From Agrypnia vestita (lineage: Eukaryota > Arthropoda > Insecta > Trichoptera > Phryganeidae), in contig JADDOH010010218.1 of the NCBI GenBank assembly GCA_016648135.1, positions 1 through 64,000 on the forward strand: 64,000 bases of DNA, in the 5' to 3' direction. A program made the position numbers and the translations under genes. Below are positions 21,902 to 32,420 of this stretch, piece after piece. Each line of letters begins with the position of its first letter. The first letter of the stretch is position 1. The notes beneath the pieces are model-generated. The model made no database searches. It worked only from the letters and a program-made list of their open reading frames with translations, and was not told where the DNA came from.

Positions 21902-22773
21902 GGTAAGGTTAATTCGTACAAAAAAAGGCATATGATACATTAAAGTATGACATTTGAAGAATATTGTGTAAAATTTTCAAGACGAAATATTGCAAAATAC
22001 GGCAATGGCAGCAATTATTCGGACGTGTCTCGGAAATAAGGAGAATTGCGGTGTCCATCATAACTTGGTGCTAGATCATCTGAAATCAAAAAATCAAAGT
22101 TCATTCGTTAGATAATAGATTTTCCCAGGTAACGCTGGGAGGGTTTTTTGAAATTTCAATTTTTTGGAACACTTTGAAGGGAAAAACGCGATTTTTTGCG
22201 AAAAATATCGACTAATTTGTTATTAAAAAATAAAAATTAATAACAAATTTGAAAAAAACCCTCCAGCGTTACCTTGTAAATTATTTTCAGAAATATTGTT
22301 CAAAATTTCAAAAGGATCGGTGCAGTAGTTTTGAAGTTATAATAAGGACGAAGTTATGTAAGGACACCGACTTTGAAAACGTGTGATGTGGGGAAAACGC
22401 TTTAAAGTTTTGCACACTGTAAAATTCAAAATAAAACTCAACACTTATTTTATACTTACACATAATCGTCGATGCCATGTTCACACAGCAAAGAGCTTTC
22501 ATCATCAGCATCTTTTTGTCCTTGTCTACGCAAAACTCTTCCAATACAAATAGCACGTCCGGTAGTCCTCAGGTGAGCGCGTCTCTCAGCTGCCCGAGCA
22601 GGTATAGAAAATCAGTCTGAGTATCGCTCAAATGTTCATAATTTCGTCAATTTTGCTCCGATTGACTTGAAATTTTGACACAATATTCTTGCGATGTTAT
22701 ACATTCATTTAAAAAATTAAAAATAAAATGCAAAAAAAATAATTAAAAACCTTACCCCCCCCCCCCCCCTTAA
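21902..22773. mobile_element. TTAA-flanked DNA transposon derivative, copy 2 (inverted relative to copy 1)
   Basis: Runs from GGTAAGGTTAATTCGTAC at 21902 to CCTTACC plus a long C run ending at 22769, followed by TTAA (22770-22773). It aligns with copy 1 (4927-5876) over its full length in reverse orientation, at high identity. The left end has lost its G run and its TTAA, so only one target flank remains. Confidence 0.75.
22308..22611 (-). pseudogene. Candidate two-exon coding remnant inside the TTAA element, copy 2
   Basis: Minus-strand exon 1 is open from 22611 to a GTAAGT donor (22459-22454). A 43-base intron (22459-22417) ends in TTTTACAG, and exon 2 runs to TGA at 22310-22308. It contains LRTTGRAICIGRVLRRQGQK then DADDESSLLCEHGIDDYV. 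Splice signals and frame match copy 1. An alternative unspliced frame (22556-22308, starting MLFVLEEFCVDKDKK) is also open. Product not recognised. Confidence 0.35.
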
Positions 22774-22989
22774 AGGAAACACATTATTTTTGTGAAGTTG
22801 CAATTTCAGAACAAAGCTCTGTGAATTATTAATTGATCAATTAATTAAGTCCCGGTGACATTTAAAATATTTTTTCGTTAATTTGATTTTTTCTGTATGT
22901 CTTTTCTAATTGATTAATAAAAAGTGTTTAATAATTCACAGAGCTTTGTTCTGAAATTGCAACTTCACAAAATAATGTGTTTCCTTTAA
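22770..22989. mobile_element. TTAA-flanked foldback element sharing a target site with copy 2
   Basis: Arms of about 58 bases (22774-22832 and 22928-22985) begin AGGAAACACATTA and end TAATGTGTTTCCT, flanked by TTAA at 22770-22773 and 22986-22989. The left TTAA also closes the neighbouring TTAA element. The loop contains the tail of the tRNA-Arg-like repeat (CCCGGTGACA, then AATATTTTTTCGTTAATTTG). Confidence 0.8.
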
Positions 22990-23046
22990 TATATATGTGT
23001 TGTATCAAATGTTTCCAAAAATTAAAAATGAAATATTAATTTCTGG

Positions 23047-23330
23047 CCTCCTCTAGCGGTATATACGCGAAGGTATTCGTGACTATTGCATTATAAAAAA
23101 GTGGATTGCTTTAAAAATGGAATAAAAATGTTGATCGATTAAAAAGAGACTACATATATAGGTCGAAATATTTTCGTTAACTTACCAGAGTGTCTTGGCG
23201 AAATTTGATAACGCGCCGTTCCCGGATAGAATTGGAGGTCCGTGGTTCGAGTCCCGGTGACAGTTAAAATATTTTTTCGTTAATTTGATTTTTTCTGTAT
23301 GTCTTTTCTAATTGATTAATAAAAATTGTT
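23047..23330 (+). repeat. tRNA-Arg-like dispersed repeat (SINE-1), copy 1
   Basis: The tRNA-like part is 23188-23265: acceptor strands GAGTGTC/GACAGTT, GATAACGCGCC D-arm region, CCCGGATAG around a CCG anticodon position, and B box GGTTCGAGTCC (23244-23254). About 140 bases upstream and 65 bases downstream are shared with the copy at 28243, so the tRNA region is internal and not at the 5' end. Imperfect stems and repetition argue against a functional tRNA gene. Confidence 0.75.
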
Positions 23331-23849
23331 TGATAATAAAATCTAAGCAAGTTGACCTAAAACTGTTCCTTAGGAAAGGGAGTTGGGTCACATCGGAAGA
23401 ATGTCCCTCCTTGTATTTTTAAGACACATTTATACCAGAGTTAGAGTATTTATTCTTGTACAATGAAATCCACTAGAAAACATAGTGTATTTTTACGACA
23501 AAAATTCACTCCGAACCTTTAGGTCTTGAAGTAAAAACGTTTTCTTGTAATAAAGCGCGACTTATTTACTTACTAAGACATTATACCTTTTAAGAGCAAT
23601 TAGTTTGACTTTTTCACAATAGTTTCAAAATTTACAAGCTCGTATTAATTTTTTAAACAAGTCAAATGTATTGAAACGACCAAGAAATTACGTAAGTGGT
23701 CTGTGTTAATTTAAAGAGAAAATTGAGAAACAATTGAGTAATGGGCCACTGATACCAATTTAAAATTGTTTTCGTTGATTTTTAAATAAAATTGACTTTG
23801 AATAGTCCATTGCTACTTTCAAATTGTTGATATACGCATAATCGAATGT
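23331..23849. other. Anonymous AT-rich sequence
   Basis: Segments such as GTCCCTCCTTGTATTTTTAAG resemble 50575-50800 (GTCCCTCTTCGC, then TTATTCTTGCAAAATTTATTG), so both may belong to one unrecognised repeat. Confidence 0.35.
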
Positions 23850-24081
23850 AATAATTTCGTTGTCTGTCCGTCTGTCTGTCATCCGTAACTTCGTGTAACG
23901 TCGAATTCACGGCTAAAAAAAACAAATTGAACGGCCGGAGATGGGGCATGGAATACGGGCCAGTAAACCCGAACCGGCCGCTTAACGCATGTTGCTATCG
24001 CCGCCTCCCAGCAGACCGTCAAAAATACACTATAAATATATACTAGGCCTTAGCAAAGACGCGACGCCTTGTTACAGCTAG
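23850..24081 (+). mobile_element. Helitron-like non-autonomous element
   Basis: Starts with AATAATTTCGTTGTCTGTCC and ends GTTACAGCTAG (CTAG 24078-24081) before T, matching the copy at 12300-12693, including AACCCGAACCGGCCGCTTAA. The terminal hairpin is replaced by GCGACGCCTTG, so this copy is decayed. Confidence 0.6.
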
Positions 24082-24602
24082 TCAAGTGAAAGACTAACTT
24101 TTATGGAAAAATAAAGTGTTAGTCGGGGAACCTAGCGTAGAATGCCATCTTTGCAATAATTAACAAAATTGAAAACACGCTATATCGCAATAACATTTTT
24201 TTATGAATGTTTTTTTTTCAATAATTCTTACTATGTTAAACTTGATGTAATATTTCCTTACAGCCCTATACTAAAAATTGCTTGTGCACTAATGTGTGTG
24301 TATAACAACGTTGATGACTTCTGGTTGATTTCAGTTGCTTAGGTGCTGACTTGATGATAAATGATTCGCCATTTTGTACTGTGACTAATATATAATTGAT
24401 ACTAATGTTTATTTTTCTCTTTGTTGCAGGTGAGTTTCTCAAGAAAGAATGTGCGGTATGAGATCTATAAATAGTAAGTGTATTTCTGCAGTTTGCATAG
24501 TATTAATTTCTGTATCTTGTACACTTGGAAAATATTGTGTATGAATATTTTTATCATATATTTTGTTTTATATTTGAACAAGAAGTGTCTAATATCACAT
24601 AT

Positions 24603-24845
24603 GTGGGGTATAAAAGCAAAGGCAGCAATATATAAAAAAAAATAATGCAGTCATCGAGGATTACTAATTTATAATGTACTGAATTCGAGATTTTATACAA
24701 AACATAGCCTATAAATTTTTATATGGGATATACACATAAAATCTAGAAATTAGTATATTTTAAATTAGTAATCCTCGGTAACTGCATTCAAAATATTATT
24801 TTTATTTTTTTGGATATTGCTGCCTTTGTTTTTATATCCTTCATA
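24603..24845. mobile_element. Foldback F3
   Basis: GTATAAAAGCAAAGGCAGCA and GAGGATTACTAATTT on the left are inverted on the right as AAATTAGTAATCCTC and TGCTGCCTTTGTTTTTATA. The centre is AT-rich. A related copy is at 48105-48460. No coding. Confidence 0.75.
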
Positions 24846-25746
24846 AATTATATATGACATTAGACAACCACTTTCGTGGTCTTCTATTCACCTGATTTTA
24901 TTCCATTTAACCATGATGTACCTATAATGAGACCTCATCGAAGAAAAATGAGCAACAAAATGTTTGTAATAATGGTTTTACTTAAGTCTCAATTAAAACC
25001 TTAAAAATATAATATTTTATCTTGTCACATTTGCGCAATCAACGCGATTTATTCGTAAATAATTCACGTAAAAAAATAAACTTACATTCAATAAAATGTC
25101 TTTTCTTACGTATTTTGTATCTAGTATTTCAGATACCATTCCAGAAAGTTATTTGTGTCTGGTATTTGAAAAACTAAATTTCAAAGAATCTTTTGTATTC
25201 CAGATACTTTGTACAGGGTATCTTGTACATCACTGCACTTCAATTTTAAAGACATCAGGAACCATCTTTCACAGGCACCCTTGCATATCTCTCCACCTCC
25301 ACTGCACAAAAGTTTATACATACAACCGACAGCTTTGTCCGCTGATATCTTCATCATTCTAAAAAATAAGAAATGACTGATTAATAGTATTTTAATTAGC
25401 CCCTTTATATTGTACGCCATATTGACACAATAATAAGACAACCCTCGTCGTCCACTCGCATCATTTATGCTGTTTAAACTTGCATTAACCTGCGTTGATC
25501 AGAATACGGCTTTATATGCAAAAAGATAAACCATGCAAGTGTATTACGATGAAGGGGAGGGGAGGGGGTCGGAGATATTAATTATGGAATAATTATGGAA
25601 TATCATCGGAAGGGAATGGAATATTAAGTGGAAAAATATTCAATAGTGGGTTGTGCACAAGTTTTGTCCGGTTATTTATTATAATTGAATTAATATTAAC
25701 ACTTTTCCTTATTTCAAGTATTTCTAGATTATTTATTTGTGGGATC
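24846..25746. other. Anonymous sequence
   Basis: AT-rich, with a GA-rich patch at 25550-25575. The open frame 25096-25362 is not recognised. No supported gene. Confidence 0.35.
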
Positions 25747-25962
25747 TTAACTAATATGTAAAAAAATTAAACCTGTATGAATATTAAATGAATGGTCATA
25801 TTCTATTAAATGTTTTGCATAATCCAACTCAACATTGCTAGCTAAAGCTTTGATGTGTTCTTTAACCCTAATTTCAAAATTTCTTTTTGCTTTACCAGTA
25901 TAAAAATTATGATGAAATAACCGAATAAATGATCCGATGTTCATCTAGACCTAGAACTGGAA
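25747..25962 (-). pseudogene. Penelope-like element GIY-YIG endonuclease remnant
   Basis: The minus strand contains FIRLFHHNFYTGKAKRNFEI, then RVKEHIKALASNVELDYAKH and LIEYDHSFNIHTG before the frame ends at 25747. NFYTGKAKRNFEIRVKEH corresponds to the FYIGxTxRxxxxRxxEH core of GIY-YIG nucleases (Y-I-G replaced by Y-T-G), and HLIEYDHSF matches the remnant at 16830. RT is not detectable upstream. Confidence 0.75.
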
Positions 25963-26794
25963 CAGGTATTCCAGGAAATCATCAATATCAACCATTTCAA
26001 AGTTGATAAAACAGATTTTGTACAACGGGCAAAGCAGGTGTCTGCAGATAACTAATATAGGGTTGCATAATACGAACTTTCCCGGCATGCCGATATTACG
26101 GGAATCACTGATAGGGGTGCCGAAATTATAATCCTGCTTGTGAATAATATTCATGCACTTTGCAGTTTGCGCCAACCCTTAGTCACGAACACATTACACT
26201 ACTCCAGTCCCTTAAATCCCTTTCAACTCGAGCGGAATTCACTCGGCCATTTAGAATCCGGAAATTCAATTGTCGGAGATTCAAAACCTTTTGGATGGAT
26301 TATGAAGTTAGCGGAACACTCGAGTGACGGCGAAGTTGTCAAGCTGTACTATGGACCTGGCCCCACTGTACCTAAGCGGATATATTATATTTACTTCCGG
26401 GGTATTTGAAAATCCTGCGTACGGAATAAAACTCTTTTAAGCGCTCTCTTACTCAGATAAAAACAAAACATCCCAAACGGTGCCGAAATCCGTTTGATAA
26501 CATTCTATATTTTTATACCTGGATGATATTATTCTCCATAATATTAATTTTTTTAGATAGAAGATTTCTTCTTGTACATTAACACTGTAACATGTATGCA
26601 TGGGCACGTAAATGTAAATTAATGTAATTGTTTTAATCTGTAACATTAACTTTCTGGTTAGCTGTCATTATTATTTTAAACATATTACTTAGTCACTTCA
26701 AACAAATATCTTCATTACTTCTTCAATAAATGCAAAATTAATCATTTATATATATTTAAATTATCTTGTTATGTTTATAAATATCTTATATTTA
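25963..26794. other. Anonymous sequence
   Basis: A GC-richer stretch at 26170-26430 has an open frame (26140-26409) that I do not recognise. Confidence 0.3.
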
Positions 26795-27060
26795 TAATAA
26801 GAAAACACTTCGTATAAACCACTATTTGTTGAATTATCAACACTCGAGTACAATATTTTTTTAATTTGATTGTTGTTTTTACTAATATTTACCTTTCAGA
26901 TTTATTTTCATAATAGTCAGTTTTTTATATGTATTAATGTCTATTCTTCAAATTTAAACTTTTAGTATATGTTGTATCCTGATGAAGGAACTATTGGCCC
27001 CGAAACATGTTGACAATTCAATAAATAGCGGTTCATACAAAGTGTTTTCTTGTTAAGAAT
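26795..27060 (+). mobile_element. Penelope-like element terminal repeat with inverted arms
   Basis: Arm 26795-26842 (AAGAAAACACTTCGTATAAA, then CCACTATTTGTTGAATTATC) is the inverted copy of 27010-27058 (GACAATTCAATAAATAGCGG, then CATACAAAGTGTTTTCTTG). A hammerhead-like core at 26979 lies just before the right arm. Inverted ends plus such a core are features of the Penelope-like pseudo-LTR. Confidence 0.65.
26979..27011 (+). ncRNA. Hammerhead-ribozyme-like motif in PLE terminal repeat
   Basis: Perfect CTGATGA (26979-26985), weak stem II (GG against CC only), GAAA (27002-27005) and the self-complementary ACATGT (27005-27010) followed by T. A short palindromic stem III is what is described for PLE hammerheads thought to act as dimers. 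The poor stem II lowers confidence. Confidence 0.5.
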
Positions 27061-28242
27061 ATAAATAATGTTATTTTGCAATTATTCAAGAAAATTTGTA
27101 AATGGTTAGATCTAATTATTAATTTTAAAATATATAATTTTCTTTATATATGATTAACCACGTTGAATAGTGAGTTTATGTTCGTTCCGTCGAAGATACA
27201 ATGGCATTGAAACCGGCCAACATCAAAGTAGTCAACTTGTTTTAATACATATTATGTACATGGGTACTTGCTTGCTAAAATTAATTAATTATTTGATGTT
27301 TGAAACTCCTTTTTATTTATTTTATTTGTGTTCTTTCTTTGTAATAATATCTATAATTATTACCTGAATCTTTGATATGGTCCTGTGCACGATAGCGTAC
27401 CAAGATGCTTCTTTGTCGTGCGTAATCCTTAATAAATTATATATAATTTTAAAGATTACGAAATAATACAATTAATAAAAACACACTTTGTTTTCATCGC
27501 CATAATCTTAGTGTATTTTTACTTATTATAATATTAATAATGTCACCACAAAATCATTTTGCCATTTTTGAAGAAATTACGAAATAGACTTACAATCGTT
27601 TCATTATGAAACAATTTTGTAATCATTATTATTGCCAATTAAAAATGAATAAAACATGAATACACTGCCCTCCTTTACATCAGGTTTTTTGATGAATAAA
27701 TATAATAATTCATATTATATATTATTATTTCTTAATTTTTGTGACGTTTAGCATCCCGTTTCCGTTGATAATTAATTTGATCCGACATTTCATTTTCTGT
27801 TGTATGCAATCATATCAAGACTGGTATCGTGTATGCGTAAGTAGATATGTGTGTATGCGTGTATGCAGATTTTAGTGTTGCAATGTTCCACTTCTTAGAC
27901 CATCAATTAAGTGCATAAAATAAAAGTTGGCATTATTTTCAATTTTAAAACCAGGTCGACCGAACATTCTCTGTGATATAGATGAAACATCATTTTCTGA
28001 CATATGAAATCGCAATTTTTATTCGGTTTTGAAAGTTACCGTAATAAAACTTCGTCCAACATTGTTTATATTACAATCAAATTACACAACAACATCGAAT
28101 GATGATTCTTGAAGATATCCTTTCATCGCAGTCGGAGAATTTTTATGTGTATTAACCACTCGGTTTCCCGCATTTTAAAAAATACTTTCATATAATTTAA
28201 AGAATAGCAGGCCACACAAAGCATATTAAATGAATTAAATGG
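27061..28242. other. Anonymous AT-rich sequence
   Basis: No supported genes or repeats; many short A/T runs. Confidence 0.35.
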
Positions 28243-28540
28243 TCAATTTTGGCGTCCCCTAGCGGCAGTTACACAAAATAATTTGTGCATAACGTTTCAG
28301 AAAAAGTGGATTTCTCTAAAAATAGATAATACATGTTAATCAATTAATAAATAAGACTTACATATAAGGTCGATATATTCACGGAGATGTACAAGGCCGC
28401 TATAGTGTAATTAGATAACGCATCTGCCCCGGATAGGAGGAGATCCGTGGTTCGAATCCCAGTAGCAGCCAAATATTTTTTCGTCAATTTGATTTTTCTG
28501 AATGTCTTTCTAATTGATCGATTAATTTGGTCTTACCGTA
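28243..28540 (+). repeat. tRNA-Arg-like dispersed repeat (SINE-1), copy 2
   Basis: The best tRNA-like copy is 28395-28470: acceptor strands GGCCGCT/AGCAGCC (6 of 7 pairs), TAATTAGATAACGCATCTG, CCCCGGATAG and B box GGTTCGAATCC. The upstream GGCGTCCCCTAGCGGCA region corresponds to CCTCCTCTAGCGGTA in copy 1, so the shared repeat starts about 150 bases before the tRNA-like part. Confidence 0.75.
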
Positions 28541-29607
28541 ATTATATTATTTTCTAGGTAAGTGTACACATATATTAATTGTTATTCATAGATAAATAAA
28601 CAGACAACATGATTTTTTGTTTATTTTTATCGAAATAGGTTTCTTAAAGGTCCACACTTTTGACGTGACTGCTTTAAGGGATCTACCTCCGCGGAAGTCC
28701 AGTATTTTGGACCTTAGTAAGAGAGCACTTAAGGGTCAGAGTTCCTTGTACAGTACAGACTGTGAAGTAAAATGTTCCGGACTCCATCAGTCGCGGGAAA
28801 TCCATTCATATTAAATTATTTCAACATTCTTCACACAACACTACATCCCATTAATAGCTTATTTGATAGATTGACGCGCTCATTTAACACGATCTGAAGT
28901 TCTGCTTCATCGGCTGCAAACCGTGTATGATTTAGTAGCCGTACCTACTCTACCGGTGCGAATTATTAGAAACACACCACCATTCATAACGCACATTTGA
29001 TATATGTTATAATGTTTTTAATTTTATTTTGTGATTTTATGATATTTTTTGAGTTGTACGTAAAACAAACGTATTGTCGCGTGATGTGGTTGCGGGAACC
29101 AAATAAAACGTTTAATTTATTACACAAAATTAGTAGACAAATGTTCTTAAATTTGCAGTAACTAAATTATCCAATTTCTTAATTTTCACTAATTATTTCA
29201 GAATCTATCCAGAACAATTTTTATTACATCGTTTCTATTGCATTGATTACTTTCTCGAATATTCCGTTCAATTTTGCCCTGGTTATTTAAATCGCTCACG
29301 TTTGTACTAGAAATAATTCTCGCTTGTCAGTAGGTAATCGTCCGATATTTTTCATTCGTTTTGTAATGCGATGGCTACACTGTTTTTCGCTACGGCTTTG
29401 TCGCTGGTAATGAGTATAGTCTACTTTATGGCAAACTGGGCTACCTCAATCTTGTAGATAAATTTCGGCATCGTAGGTCAAGACAGAAAAGAACTCCTGA
29501 TTGCGCATTAGCTAAATGACAGTGTTTATTGGATCCATTTCTATATTCGTTCAACTTCCGTTTCCTTAATATCTATATGGCTTGATATCTTAACGTATTA
29601 AATACGT
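28541..29607. other. Anonymous sequence
   Basis: No supported gene. The 28617-28814 frame is not recognised. Confidence 0.3.
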
Positions 29608-29770
29608 AGATCAAATCTTGTCGCCTCGTCACTGGCACTGGTACATCAGATTTCTCCATTCGTCATGATCTCAGGCCGTGCGTAACTCCGTGGATGCAGA
29701 GTTTTTGGGATACTTGATCACTCCAGCGTATCAGTATACTTCCTCGGCTTCCATCGTAGTACTCGTATCA
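29608..29770 (-). pseudogene. Possible LINE reverse-transcriptase tail, frameshifted
   Basis: Minus-strand frames give RWSDQVSQKLCIHGVTHG and then, in another frame, DEWRNLMYQCQ and RGDKI. The RWSDQV-GVT-WRNL order resembles the tail after the GRPRKRW motif of insect LINEs. Short and broken, so identification is tentative. Confidence 0.45.
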
Positions 29771-29934
29771 AAACGAACACATCCAATGAACGAACGATCA
29801 CAGCAATCAAACAAATATTTATATTAGTCGTTCAGCCATAAATCAAGACCAATCAAAACCATAAATCAAAATAATATTTAATGTAATAATTAATAATCTA
29901 ACGTGTGTAGATAAAATAACAACTAAATAAATGT

Positions 29935-30120
29935 AGATCAATTAAAAAGAGACTACATATAAGGTCGAAAATTTTTCGTTAACTTACCAGACTGTCATGG
30001 CGAAATTGGATAACGCGCCATTCCCGGATAGAATTGGTGGTCCGTGGTTCGAGTCCCGGTGACAGTTAAAATATTTTTTCATTAATTTGATTTTTTCTAA
30101 TTGATTAATAAAAATTGTTT
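29935..30120 (+). repeat. tRNA-Arg-like dispersed repeat (SINE-1), copy 3 (5'-truncated)
   Basis: The tRNA-like part 29990-30067 has a full 7-pair acceptor stem GACTGTC/GACAGTT (one G-T), TTGGATAACGCGCC and B box GGTTCGAGTCC. It shares TAAAAAGAGACTACATATA upstream and the TAATTTGATTTTTTCTAATTG-type tail with copy 1, but lacks the farther upstream part. Confidence 0.75.
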
Positions 30121-31319
30121 AAATAGAGGCACTTTCAAATTAATTCATTTACAGAAAACGGGGTATTTCGATAACCAAGCGTAACATTTTTTAAAGCGGA
30201 GAACCTTTAATGATATGTACTTGGGGAAAAAAGAATCTTAATATACCTTCATATAGGGGAAGGATTAACTTATGTACACCACTAGTTTAAGCTAATATGC
30301 AGACTATAATTAAAGTTTTAAGTATTATAAAATATTGGCGGTCCCTACGTTAACTGTCGAACCTGCAAAAATTCTTTTTACTCTCTTAAAATATTCAATT
30401 TACTCGTGTTTGTGTGGATAATGTTAAAAAAAACTTTAATTTTGAAAAGAAAATTCAACTTTTTTTAACATTATCATAAAATATAGAGTCAATTGGATAG
30501 TGTAAGAAATTTTGCAATTTACAGCATAATTAGGAACCTTCAATATATATTTTTTAAAGAATAATACATAAGTTGCAATAATTAAAAAACAATTCAACAA
30601 TAAGAAAATAATTATGATCAACCTAGGGTAGTTACTTAAAACTAAAAGAAAATGAAAAATATGTATTGCTTCTGTTCGTATGTCTTAATTAGTAATGATA
30701 AATGTATATTTTCGTTAATTATTTGACGATCAGATTAATTTTATATTAATTTTGTGGATGTCTAATAATACACACAAAACATTTCAGTTTTCAGTTCAGT
30801 AACTTTTATCAATCCAGTTAATTTTTAGAAGCCGTCTGTAGTCTTCAACTGATTCAATTCGCTTTCAAATTGATTATTTAGTTTATTTTATAAAAAATTG
30901 TAGACTTCAATTAATAAAAAAGTGGTCTTTTCCACCAGGCCCTTTAAAATTTACATCACACTGATATATAATAGAAAATATATTTCCCAGAAACTATAAT
31001 CGTATCCAAAAATACTCTGACAAAAGCTATTAAATTCCTCGCCTCAAAGTTTTGAAGTTTCTTGCTGGTTTTGTTTTCTGTCAAATAGTGGCGCCCGCAC
31101 ACAGCAGTGGCGACATCACTGAGTAGCACGCAATCTATTTAAATATGTATACGCAAAAGTCTGCAGACGTCTATTAAAATTTTATTTCTATTCCTTAATA
31201 TTTCTAAACTTAAATTCAATCAATGTTGTCCTTGTACGACGATGCTAATCATCACATGCAAAATATTTTTTTTATAACATTTTGAATTGTAATGTGCGTG
31301 TACAATTTGAATCTAATTT
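30121..31319. other. Anonymous AT-rich sequence
   Basis: No supported genes or repeats. Confidence 0.35.
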
Positions 31320-31440
31320 TCGTCATCGCCCTGTTTCTGCTGCCTTCAACACTCACCTCAAAAACTTTCTTTACCATCCATTCCTTATGTTTCCGTTCCA
31401 CATGACCAAACCATCTCAGCCATCGTTTCTTTATTATTTA
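31320..31440 (-). pseudogene. LINE reverse-transcriptase C-terminal fragment
   Basis: The minus strand reads KKRWLRWFGHVERKHKEWMV, then KKVFEVSVEGSRNRAMTK. RWLRWFGHVER-x-VKKV-VEGSRNR is the same C-terminal motif set as LINE family A, but diverged. Only about 40 codons remain. Confidence 0.7.
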
Positions 31441-31489
31441 TATATAATAAAAAATTAAAATATTTCATTTTATGTGTAACCTCCGTAAC

Positions 31490-31633
31490 TTGCTGGAATG
31501 AAGGTGAAATTACAACTTTGGATAATAAGAGTGTGACACGCAATCAGCGTGTAACACACAATGACTCAAGCAACGCGCAACGGTTTTTATTGGTCCACAA
31601 AATTACCATGATGTTTTACAGGCTTACGGCTAG
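31490..31633 (+). mobile_element. Second Helitron-like family, copy 1
   Basis: Starts near CCGTAACTTGCTGGAAT, contains AAATTACAAC and GTGTGACACGC, and ends GGCTTACGGCTAG (CTAG 31630-31633). It parallels 32193-32319. The hairpin near the end is not well preserved. Confidence 0.5.
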
Positions 31634-32192
31634 AAAATAATAAATTTCGTAACATAATATCTTTATAACTCTTCGTTTAAGCATAGATAATTACGAAAGC
31701 GGCTTGTTTGTTTAATGGGAAACGCAAAAATCTATGCTTTAAACTAAAGTTTACTGTAAGTTGATGCAATTGGCCCTAAGAAGATATGTGCATTGTCTAT
31801 AAATCCGCAATTCGAGGTCGCAGTAGGGGATATACAGGGAGGATGTGGAGGGAAAATTCTAAAAATTTAATCTTAAAGTTTGTGAAAAATATGAAGCCGG
31901 TATATTATGTCTGTTTCAATGTTTTTTGTTCACAAAAAGATCTTAAAAATGCATAAGAATATTTAAACTGAAACGCGACGAGTTAGATCAACGAACATCT
32001 GCTCTGTCCGATTGTAATGGAAAGTTGCGGTCGCTCAGTCACATTACTAACCTGGAAAATAATCTACCTGCATGTTGTGGTTTACTTTGACAGGTGTTTT
32101 TGGTAATACACCAAAGAGTTGCAATAAATGTAATAATAATAGTAAAGATTTATTGATATATTATTTATTCAATCGACTATTCTAATTTAGAA
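31634..32192. other. Anonymous sequence
   Basis: No supported gene or repeat. Confidence 0.3.
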
Positions 32193-32319
32193 TGTAACTT
32201 GCTGGAATTACAACAACAACACTCACGATGACTGGCCGCCAATGAAGCCCGGGCGCTCAAGTGTGACACGTCATTCAATTATTATTTTGTCCCGTGATTT
32301 TTCACGGGTTTACGGTTAG
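32193..32319 (+). mobile_element. Second Helitron-like family, copy 2, with intact terminal hairpin
   Basis: AACTTGCTGGAATTACAAC and GTGTGACACGTC match the copy at 31490. A perfect CCCGTGA-TTTT-TCACGGG hairpin (32291-32308) is followed by TTTACGG and TTAG (32316-32319) before T; CTAG would be canonical. Confidence 0.6.
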
Positions 32320-32334
32320 TTATTAATGAAAATA

Positions 32335-32420
32335 AAACAATTATACCCTGGTTAAAAGAGAATTGGCTCCGAAACGTTGATTTATCGATCACTGATCGTT
32401 TAAACGTAGTGTTTTCTTCT
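32335..32420 (+). mobile_element. Penelope-like terminal remnant with degenerate hammerhead-like core
   Basis: CTGGTTA, GAG/CTC around AATTGG, then GAAACGTTG (32370-32379), followed by GTAGTGTTTTCTTCTTA as in other PLE ends (AAAGTGTTTTCTTG). The core heptamer is mutated. Confidence 0.45.

Noticed and set aside
28395..28470. Functional tRNA-Arg gene
   Set aside because: An acceptor mismatch, imperfect anticodon and T stems, and membership in a multi-copy repeat with shared flanks point to a tRNA-derived repeat.
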